A program made the position numbers and the translations under genes. Positions 1-4,805 of a stretch of DNA of 7,516 nt are shown here, piece after piece. Position 1 is the first letter of the stretch. Each line of letters starts with the position of its first letter. Source of the stretch: Gammaproteobacteria bacterium (GTDB lineage: Bacteria > Pseudomonadota > Gammaproteobacteria > Chromatiales > Chromatiaceae); contig JARFQQ010000186.1 in assembly GCA_029287695.1 (NCBI GenBank), forward strand, positions 1-7,516, read 5' to 3'. The notes below the pieces were generated by a model, which was not told the DNA's origin, made no database searches, and saw only the letters and a list, made by a program, of their open reading frames with translations.

Positions 1-13
1 AGGCGGCTTTTTT
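1..13 (+). terminator. Probable 3' half of a rho-independent terminator, cut by the window edge
   Basis: The window opens with AGGCGGC followed by six T residues, which is the usual look of the descending arm and U-tract of an intrinsic terminator on the plus strand. The ascending arm (expected GCCGCC, probably preceded by A residues) would lie outside the window, so the hairpin cannot be confirmed. It would end a rightward gene to the left. If the missing arm carries an A-run, it would also serve the leftward zinc-ribbon gene, whose stop codon is at 19-21. Confidence 0.4.
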
Positions 14-18
14 GTGCC

Positions 19-450
19 TCATCCCTTCTCCTGCAGCAGGTAGAAATATCGCCACTCGCAGCCGGTTTCTTTCTGCAGATGCTGCATCAGGCTTTCAACA
101 GGCTGGGCCTCGCCGGGGAATATGCTGTTGATTTCGATGAAGAGGCGCGCCATGCCGGCGTCATTATTCCATCGCAACTCTTCGGGCCGAGACAGGGCGC
201 CACAGTGCTGGCATGAAAGCGTTGTTTTCTGCGGGTTTTCGAGCAGGGACCAGTCAGCAACCGCCGGTTTACGGCAGTGCGGGCAGCCGGGAGTGCGGCT
301 GTTCTGCGATCGCAGCAGCCGGGGGTGTTCGTACTCGAGGATGCGGATGAAACAGTAGTCATCGTCGTCCGCATCCCGGGGCTCGAAGCGGATATGCGGA
401 GAACAGCCCATGAAAGTGATCAGTTGCAGGAAGCGCTTCCCGGCCGGCAT
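19..450 (-). CDS. Small zinc-ribbon protein of unknown function
   Basis: This is a 143-residue reading frame that I do not recognise as a named family. Two CxxC knuckles, CPHC (residues 56-59) and CQHC (80-83), are spaced as in a zinc ribbon, so zinc binding is likely and nucleic-acid or protein binding is possible. The N-terminal part contains GCSPHIRFEP and an acidic run (DADDDD, about 26-31). The C-terminal part ends in an amphipathic stretch and GCEWRYFYLL. There is no signal peptide or membrane segment, so it is probably cytoplasmic. The frame stays open upstream to a TTG at 576, but codons between 451 and 576 are AT-rich, unlike the rest, and cover a promoter-like sequence. I therefore prefer the ATG at 450. 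The ribosome site is poor: GAGAGG lies about 15 nt upstream. The gene is divergent from yidD and is probably transcribed alone. Confidence 0.65.
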   Translation of the reverse strand: MPAGKRFLQLITFMGCSPHIRFEPRDADDDDYCFIRILEYEHPRLLRSQNSRTPGCPHCRKPAVADWSLLENPQKTTLSCQHCGALSRPEELRWNNDAGMARLFIEINSIFPGEAQPVESLMQHLQKETGCEWRYFYLLQEKG

Positions 451-478
451 GACGCCGCTGTCTTGCCTCTCATATAGG

Positions 479-507
479 ATAATAAAATCAATAGAATCAA
501 GAAACAA
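479..507 (-). promoter_or_regulatory. Sigma70-like promoter for the zinc-ribbon gene
   Basis: On the minus strand TTGTTT (507-502) and TATTAT (484-479) are separated by exactly 17 nt, a good match to the sigma70 pattern, within a strongly AT-rich stretch. Transcription would start near 471-473, about 20 nt before the ATG at 450. This placement is the main argument against the longer TTG-initiated frame, because the promoter would lie inside that coding region. Confidence 0.5.
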
Positions 508-580
508 GGCTATTGAATTAATGTTAATTATGCATTCCGTCGAGGTCGGCTGGATCAACAACTTGCCGTTTTTCAAGGCT

Positions 581-600
581 GTTTTCCATGCTGGAAAAAC
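581..600. repeat. Inverted repeat beside a TATAAAAT element, possible operator upstream of yidD
   Basis: GTTTTCCA (581-588) and TGGAAAAAC (592-600) form a dyad around TGC; the right arm has one extra A. A TATAAAAT sequence follows directly at 602-609 and could be the -10 element of the yidD operon, but I find no convincing -35 at the proper distance. A dyad just upstream of a -10 element is a common place for a regulator to bind. The regulator cannot be named. The site lies between the divergent zinc-ribbon and yidD genes. Confidence 0.35.
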
Positions 601-661
601 CTATAAAATACCACGAAGTCATGCATTTCCCGTTCCTGAATACTGAAGACGCGAGGGATCG

Positions 662-697
662 ATGAACGCACCGATGCTTCTGAGACTCACTCGTTAG
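662..697 (+). CDS. Possible 11-residue leader ORF upstream of yidD
   Basis: A short frame (MNAPMLLRLTR) starts with ATG at 662, preceded by GAGGG at a spacing of 4 nt, which is a better ribosome site than the one in front of yidD. It ends with TAG at 695-697, 18 nt before the yidD ATG at 716. Ribosomes ending here could reinitiate at yidD, which otherwise has only a distant AGG (700-702). A frame this short also arises by chance, and no homologue can be claimed. Confidence 0.2.
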   Translation: MNAPMLLRLTR

Positions 698-715
698 GCA
701 GGCAACATTCTTTCA

Positions 716-988
716 ATGAATATCCTCACATCCATGGCAAGACGGCTTTTCATACTTCTGGTTAAGGGGTATCAGCTGCTGATCAGTCCTTTCCTCGGTA
801 ACAACTGCCGCTACTATCCGACATGCTCCCAATACACCATCGAGGCGATCGAACTGCACGGCATCTTCAGGGGCACCTGGCTCGGAATCCGGCGGATTTC
901 GCGTTGCCATCCCTTTCACGAGGGCGGAATCGATCCTGTACCCGGCAGCGAACTCGAGAAGCAGCAGGGTGATCACAAATGTTCCTAG
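716..988 (+). CDS. yidD: Membrane protein insertion efficiency factor YidD
   Basis: This 90-residue protein shows the full YidD signature: an amphipathic N-terminal helix (about residues 8-25, [18 protein letters not shown]), the block [17 protein letters not shown] (29-45), and [14 protein letters not shown] (63-76). The three conserved cysteines are C31, C37 and C64. YidD proteins sit on the inner face of the cytoplasmic membrane and help YidC-dependent insertion of membrane proteins. Length is near the E. coli form (85 residues). The start is uncertain: ATG 716 has only AGG 13 nt upstream, and ATG 734 (MARRLF) has no ribosome site. In most bacteria yidD lies between rnpA and yidC. Here it heads a unit with a HIT/GalT-like gene and recJ. 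Its end overlaps the next gene by 10 nt. Confidence 0.95.
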   Translation: MNILTSMARRLFILLVKGYQLLISPFLGNNCRYYPTCSQYTIEAIELHGIFRGTWLGIRRISRCHPFHEGGIDPVPGSELEKQQGDHKCS

Positions 989-1971
989 AGTGGGACGCTG
1001 ACCGCTTCCGTCATCAGTACAAGGAGGGGCTGGTCGAGATGCTGCAGCGCGATTCGCTTGGTGCCTGGATCCTGGTGCTTGCGAACAGCATGCAGGACCC
1101 TGAATTGCGCGCTGCGTTGCGCGGGCCGATTGATGAAGCCTACTTCCGGTTGAGCACCACACTCCCGGAGGGCAGTGAGGATGATGTTGCGGTTTTCAAC
1201 CGCATACGCGAGGGTGCTCCGCATCACCTCTTTCGTCACTGGCACTCCGCCTCGCGGGATGCCTGGAGGCTGGTAACCAACCCGATGCGCCAGTTGCGCC
1301 CCATGCGCCTTGCGCGTGATCCGTTGCGAAACCTTCACCGGGATTTCAACCCGGACGGATTCAACTTCTCGCGCACGCACCTGCAACCCGAAATTTTTCG
1401 CGAGGGCGACTGGCAGGGGATTTCATACCGTGTCTTCTATAACAAGTTTCCGTTCGCGCCCTGGCATCTGCTGGTTGTTCCGGATGTGGATACCTCTCAT
1501 CCGCAGTACCTCACGGAGAACTACCACACCCATGTCATGGAACTCGTTGGTTGGCTTTCAGGCAGGTTGCCCGGTGTTGCCATGGCCTACAATTCACTTG
1601 GCGCCGGTGCTTCTGTCAACCATCTCCATTTCCAGTTTGCCGTCATCGAAGAAGCCCTCCCCGTCGAGGAACAGCGCTGGCGGCATCATGGTGGCGATGA
1701 GCACTACCCGCTCGATTGCATCCTGAGCGAGGATTCCCGGGAGGCATGGAAAGCAATCGATGAACGCCAGCGGTCCGGTCGACCCTTCAACCTCATCTAT
1801 CGTGGCAGCAGCTGCTATCTGCTGAAGCGCAAGTCCCAGGCTGAAGTTGCTGATTGTCTGCTGCCGCAGGGCGTAACCTGGTATGAATCAGCCGGCGTGT
1901 TTGTTTTTCCGGATCACCCGCGAACGCCTTTCTCACTTGCCACCTCCCTCGGACAATACAGGTGCTCATAG
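979..1971 (+). CDS. HIT/GalT-superfamily protein resembling GDP-hexose phosphorylases
   Basis: This 330-residue protein is probably a nucleotide phosphorylase or nucleotidyltransferase of the HIT/GalT superfamily. The second half carries the diagnostic parts: [13 protein letters not shown] (128-140), [17 protein letters not shown] (153-169), and [16 protein letters not shown] (204-219). The last holds the H-x-H-x-Q active-site triad (H215, H217, Q219). H217 would be the nucleophile that carries the nucleotidyl group, by analogy with plant VTC2 GDP-L-galactose phosphorylase, animal GDP-glucose phosphorylase and Ap4A phosphorylase. The order NSLG...NHLHFQ is especially VTC2-like. The first 120 residues are helical-looking and not recognised. 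There is no signal peptide. The start is supported by AGGGTG at 966-971, 7 nt before the ATG. The gene overlaps yidD and recJ by 10 nt each. The substrate is unknown; the superfamily call is firm, the GDP-sugar link an inference. Confidence 0.75.
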   Translation: MFLEWDADRFRHQYKEGLVEMLQRDSLGAWILVLANSMQDPELRAALRGPIDEAYFRLSTTLPEGSEDDVAVFNRIREGAPHHLFRHWHSASRDAWRLVTNPMRQLRPMRLARDPLRNLHRDFNPDGFNFSRTHLQPEIFREGDWQGISYRVFYNKFPFAPWHLLVVPDVDTSHPQYLTENYHTHVMELVGWLSGRLPGVAMAYNSLGAGASVNHLHFQFAVIEEALPVEEQRWRHHGGDEHYPLDCILSEDSREAWKAIDERQRSGRPFNLIYRGSSCYLLKRKSQAEVADCLLPQGVTWYESAGVFVFPDHPRTPFSLATSLGQYRCS

Positions 1972-3692
1972 AACGCCGTACACCTTGCTGCGGCGAACAC
2001 AGGCTTCCGGACGGCCTGCCGCCGCTGCTTGAGCGCATTTACCTCAACCGCGGGATCGACTCCGGCGAGCAACTTGATCTCGCGCTTGGCAAGCTACTTC
2101 GAACAGAAGCACTGGGAGGCATGCAGACAGCCACGGCGCTGCTCTGGCAGGCAATCGAGGAGGAACGCCGCATCCTGGTAGTGGGTGATTTCGACGCTGA
2201 CGGTGCCACGAGCAGCGCCCTTGCGATCCGTGCGCTGCGTGCCATGGGTGCCCGGGATATCCATTATCTGGTACCTAACCGCTTTGATTTCGGTTACGGC
2301 CTGACAGCACCGCTTGTAGAGGTGGCTCGTGAACTCGATCCCTGGCTGATCATCACGGTGGATAACGGTATTTCGAGCACCGAGGGGGTTGCAACTGCAA
2401 GAGAGCTGGGAATACAGGTGCTGGTCACCGATCACCATCTTCCGCCGGAAGAACTGCCGGCAGCGCATGCGATTGTTAATCCGAATCTGCAGGATGATGC
2501 ATTTCCCAGCAAGGCGCTTGCCGGGGTCGGTGTGATCTTCTATGTCATGGCGGCACTGCGCTCCCGCCTGCGTGAGCTGGGATGGTTCCAGAGCAGGGGC
2601 ATTGCAGAACCCAACCTGGCGGAGTATCTGGACCTTGTCGCGCTCGGCACGGTTGCTGACGTGGTGCCGCTCGATCACAACAATCGCATCCTGGTGCAGA
2701 ACGGATTGCAACGTATCCGCTCCGGTCGTTGCTGCGCTGGAATCCGCGCATTGCTTGAAGTTTCCGGCCGTGATCTCGAAACAGTCACCTCGAGTGATCT
2801 GGGGTTTTTCGCGGGGCCGCGTCTTAATGCAGCAGGGCGCCTCGAAGATATGTCAGTCGGTATCGAGTGTCTGCTGACCGATGATCCGCAGGTGGCGAGG
2901 GAACTGGCGATGCAACTCGATTCTCTCAATCGTCAGCGACGCGAGATCGAGAGCACAATGAAAGAACAGGCGCTGGCCGCACTGGAGCCCCTGCAACTGG
3001 CAAGTGAAACGCTTCCCGCCGGTATCTGCCTGTTCGATGACAGCTGGCACCAGGGTGTCGTCGGTATTGTCGCCTCAAGGGTCAAGGAGCGATATCACAG
3101 ACCCGTTATTGTCTTTGCAGCGGAGAACGATGACATGCTCAAGGGCTCCGCACGCTCGATACAGGGTGTCCATATCCGGGACTTGCTCGATGCGATAGCA
3201 ACAGAACATCCGGGGCTTATCAGGAAGTTCGGCGGGCATGCGATGGCTGCAGGACTGAGCCTGCCGCGAGCCGGACTTGCGGAGTTTCGCACGCTTTTCG
3301 ATCGCTACGTGCGCATGCAGGTCGACGAGCAGCAGTTGCGCGGCTGCATGCTCTCTGATGGTCCACTCGCGAAAGAGGAACTCACGATCGATCAAGCTCG
3401 CCTCTTGCGAGATGCGGGCCCCTGGGGGCAGGGTTTTCCGGAGCCACTCTTCGATGACCGTTTCCTCGTCCTGAGTCAGCGCATTGTCGGAGGGAACCAT
3501 CTCAAGCTGCAACTCGCCCCGGAGAAGTTCCCGGAGCTGCGTCTGGAGGCTATCGCCTTCAATCAGGCCGAAGAACATCAGCTGGTGACGGGGCAGCTAT
3601 TGCAAGCTGTCTACAGGCTCGATATCAACGCATGGAAGGGGAGAGAGAGCCTTCAACTGATCCTGCAGGCAATCATCGAACAGCAGCCGTGA
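1962..3692 (+). CDS. recJ: Single-stranded-DNA-specific exonuclease RecJ
   Basis: At 576 residues this matches E. coli RecJ (577) in length. It degrades single-stranded DNA 5' to 3' in recombination (RecF pathway), mismatch repair and base excision repair. The DHH-domain motifs are intact: VVGDFDADGATSSA (73-86), VDNG (133-136), TDHH (156-159) and ALGTVADVVPLD (227-238), which supply the metal-binding Asp and His residues. GPRLNAAGRL (285-294) follows. The DHHA1 domain has GSARS (395-399) and GGHAMAAG (424-431). GPWGQGFPEP (486-495) marks the C-terminal OB-like domain. The start is a GTG at 1962, which gives the expected N-terminus; a weak GGACA at 1951-1955 precedes it. It overlaps the preceding stop by 10 nt, so translation probably depends on the upstream gene. 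No frameshift or missing catalytic residue is seen. Confidence 0.97.
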   Translation: MLIERRTPCCGEHRLPDGLPPLLERIYLNRGIDSGEQLDLALGKLLRTEALGGMQTATALLWQAIEEERRILVVGDFDADGATSSALAIRALRAMGARDIHYLVPNRFDFGYGLTAPLVEVARELDPWLIITVDNGISSTEGVATARELGIQVLVTDHHLPPEELPAAHAIVNPNLQDDAFPSKALAGVGVIFYVMAALRSRLRELGWFQSRGIAEPNLAEYLDLVALGTVADVVPLDHNNRILVQNGLQRIRSGRCCAGIRALLEVSGRDLETVTSSDLGFFAGPRLNAAGRLEDMSVGIECLLTDDPQVARELAMQLDSLNRQRREIESTMKEQALAALEPLQLASETLPAGICLFDDSWHQGVVGIVASRVKERYHRPVIVFAAENDDMLKGSARSIQGVHIRDLLDAIATEHPGLIRKFGGHAMAAGLSLPRAGLAEFRTLFDRYVRMQVDEQQLRGCMLSDGPLAKEELTIDQARLLRDAGPWGQGFPEPLFDDRFLVLSQRIVGGNHLKLQLAPEKFPELRLEAIAFNQAEEHQLVTGQLLQAVYRLDINAWKGRESLQLILQAIIEQQP

Positions 3693-3718
3693 ACTGTGTG
3701 CTGCATATGTGAACCATG

Positions 3719-3754
3719 CCGGGCTGAGCGCAAGAGAATGCTGCGGGAGCCCGG
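3719..3754. repeat. Inverted repeat between convergent recJ and tautomerase genes
   Basis: CCGGGCT (3719-3725) and AGCCCGG (3748-3754) form a perfect 7-bp stem with a 22-nt loop, inside the 81-nt gap between the convergent ends of recJ and the tautomerase gene. The position suits a bidirectional transcription barrier, but neither side has a T-run, so it does not qualify as a typical intrinsic terminator. It could be a weak or Rho-assisted termination site. Confidence 0.3.
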
Positions 3755-3773
3755 GATTCGCTTCCTGGCCGCT

Positions 3774-4112
3774 TCAGAAGGTCTGGCTGTTCCAGCCGAA
3801 CATGTGGCGTTCAGTGACCATAAACTCGATGTAGACACGCTTCGGGGGTACGCCGAGCAGCTCGTCGATCAGCATGCAGAGCCGGTCACAAAATTCGGTA
3901 TTCCGTTCGAAGGGAAGGCCGATGCTCTTTAGCTCGCAGTAGGCAAGGGGAGCGTCGCTGCCAGCAAACATCATGCGCTGGCGGTCGTGCAGCTGCACCA
4001 TTACGTAACTTTCGGGTTTGCCGAGCATGGCTGCCACCTCTCTGGATAACCGCTTCATGACTGCGGCACTGTTACCTGCAGTCACGTTCGTGGAGATCAT
4101 CAGAACAGGCAT
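3774..4112 (-). CDS. MIF-family tautomerase (macrophage migration inhibitory factor homologue)
   Basis: This 112-residue protein aligns by eye with animal MIF over its whole length (human MIF, 115 codons). It has MPVLMISTNV at the start, GKPESYVMV (31-39), FAGSDAP (49-55), LKSIG (61-65), RVYIEF (91-96) and GWNSQTF at the end. Proline 2, exposed after removal of Met, is the catalytic base of the tautomerase superfamily. The lysine of GKP and the tyrosine of VYI, both active-site residues in MIF, are kept; human Asn97 is Glu here. Known members tautomerise phenylpyruvate or D-dopachrome in vitro and form trimers. The first cysteine of the MIF CxxC redox motif is replaced (LAYC, only C59 remains). 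It is likely cytoplasmic. AGGA at 4122-4119 is well placed, 6 nt before the ATG, and the start overlaps the stop of the DUF4124 gene (TGATG). The natural substrate is unknown. Confidence 0.88.
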   Translation of the reverse strand: MPVLMISTNVTAGNSAAVMKRLSREVAAMLGKPESYVMVQLHDRQRMMFAGSDAPLAYCELKSIGLPFERNTEFCDRLCMLIDELLGVPPKRVYIEFMVTERHMFGWNSQTF

Positions 4113-4579
4113 CAGTTTTCCTGGCAGTAAGTGGAGATCTTCTCGTCGGTGGAAAGAATTTTCTCTTCTCGCTCTTCGTCACTGAGATATTGCCTTCCGC
4201 CATCATCGGTGGGGACGTAAACGCGCTTGGGCATTTTCAGGAGTTCAAGGTTTTTCCGGAGGTTATCGCAGTACTCGCGGAGTTGCTCCTGCTGTTCTGC
4301 TGCGGAAGTTTCAGGGGGCTGTGTCTCGGGCGAAGGCGTCGTCGTGTTGTCCGCTGTCTCTGACTGTTGCGGTGCGCTCTCACCCTCCGTAACAGGTGGT
4401 GGAGGCGGTGTACGAAGCCCGCTGATCCTGGGCTGTTGTAGCACTTTTGCACCGGGCGGGGGCATTGTCTGTGAGTAGACGATGTTTCCGTTATCGTCGA
4501 CCCACTTGTAGAGCGAAGATGCTGTGGCAGTCTGTATGGAGAGCAAAACCAGCAGCCCGATGATGATGTTAAGTCGCAT
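4112..4579 (-). CDS. Secreted or periplasmic DUF4124 protein
   Basis: This is a 155-residue protein with an N-terminal signal peptide (MRLNIIIGLLVLLSIQTATA, cleavage likely after residue 20). The mature part begins with a DUF4124 domain (SLYKWVDDNGNIVYSQTMPP, 21-40), a short module common on exported proteobacterial proteins and of unknown function. A proline/threonine/glutamate-rich linker (about 55-95) follows. A charged, helical C-terminal segment (96-155) holds two cysteines, C104 and C152, which could form a disulfide in the periplasm. The frame is open to 4684, but the added 35 residues are not signal-like. The ATG at 4579 gives the normal signal peptide although its ribosome site is weak. 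The gene ends in a TGATG overlap with the tautomerase gene and is divergent from ilvI. Function is unknown. Confidence 0.85.
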   Translation of the reverse strand: MRLNIIIGLLVLLSIQTATASSLYKWVDDNGNIVYSQTMPPPGAKVLQQPRISGLRTPPPPPVTEGESAPQQSETADNTTTPSPETQPPETSAAEQQEQLREYCDNLRKNLELLKMPKRVYVPTDDGGRQYLSDEEREEKILSTDEKISTYCQEN

Positions 4580-4699
4580 TACCACAAGAAAACGAAAGTT
4601 ATCGACAAGTCCAGATGTTTCACAATCATGAACGAAGTCGGCGCATATTTCTACTCTGTTAGTGCGGTGTTTGGAATATGTCATGAATTAGTGGAAAAC

Positions 4700-4721
4700 C
4701 CTTGACGCAAGGCTGTCAAGG
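4700..4721. promoter_or_regulatory. Perfect dyad over the ilvI promoter, candidate operator
   Basis: CCTTGAC (4700-4706) and GTCAAGG (4715-4721) form a perfect 7-bp inverted repeat with an 8-nt spacer. The left arm overlaps the -35 element of the proposed ilvI promoter and the right arm lies in its spacer, so a dimeric repressor bound here would block RNA polymerase. E. coli ilvIH is controlled by Lrp, but this dyad does not obviously match a Lrp site, so the regulator is open. Confidence 0.4.
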
Positions 4722-4730
4722 CAGTACTTT
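4702..4730 (+). promoter_or_regulatory. Sigma70-like promoter for ilvIHC
   Basis: TTGACG (4702-4707) and TACTTT (4725-4730) are separated by 17 nt. The -35 is near-consensus and the -10 is modest. Transcription would start at about 4736-4738 and leave a leader of about 70 nt before the ilvI GTG at 4806. The weak -10 would fit an activated or repressible promoter. Confidence 0.5.
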
Positions 4731-4762
4731 CAGCCGATTATTTTCCCCGAAAAATCTGGTAG

Positions 4763-4785
4763 CGGAAATCAGTGCTCGGTTTCCG
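4763..4785 (+). promoter_or_regulatory. Leader hairpin just upstream of the ilvI ribosome site
   Basis: CGGAAATC (4763-4770) pairs with GGTTTCCG (4778-4785) in an 8-bp stem containing one T-G pair, around the 7-nt loop AGTGCTC. The stem ends 6 nt before the TGGAGG ribosome site. A weaker stem lies before it: GATTATTTTC (4736-4745) with GAAAAATC (4749-4756) around CCC, with a small bulge, right at the expected 5' end of the mRNA. No U-tract follows either, so they are not terminators. They may affect mRNA stability or ribosome access. Confidence 0.35.
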
Positions 4786-4790
4786 TGATT

Positions 4791-4796
4791 TGGAGG
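4791..4796 (+). promoter_or_regulatory. Ribosome binding site that fixes the ilvI start
   Basis: TGGAGG at 4791-4796 is a strong Shine-Dalgarno sequence with a 9-nt spacing to the GTG at 4806. It lies downstream of the earlier in-frame GTG at 4785 and so rules against that codon as the start. Confidence 0.75.
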
Positions 4797-4805
4797 TTAG
4801 ACAAG

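Noticed and set aside
713..1162. 149-codon open frame on the minus strand across yidD and the HIT-like gene
   Set aside because: It runs across two convincing genes on the plus strand, and its composition is that of a shadow frame.
2094..2711. 205-codon open frame on the minus strand inside recJ
   Set aside because: It is antisense to the DHH motifs of recJ, has no credible ribosome site and no domain signature.
3075..3578. 167-codon open frame on the minus strand inside recJ
   Set aside because: It covers the DHHA1 and C-terminal parts of RecJ on the other strand and looks like nothing known.
3696..3932. 78-codon plus-strand frame after recJ
   Set aside because: Most of it is antisense to the MIF-family gene, which has far stronger evidence.
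4580..4684. 35-residue N-terminal extension of the DUF4124 protein
   Set aside because: The extension is polar and would bury the signal peptide. Starting at 4579 gives a normal exported protein.
4628..4705. 25-residue plus-strand frame (MNEVGAYF...) before ilvI, considered as an ilv attenuation leader peptide
   Set aside because: Only six of its 25 residues are Val, Ile or Leu, about the average for any protein. It has no ribosome site, and the dyad that follows lacks a U-tract. The proposed promoter also lies at its 3' end, so it would not be in the ilvI transcript.
4785..4805. Upstream GTG at 4785 as the ilvI start
   Set aside because: The strong TGGAGG lies after this codon and is correctly spaced to the GTG at 4806, which also gives the family N-terminus.
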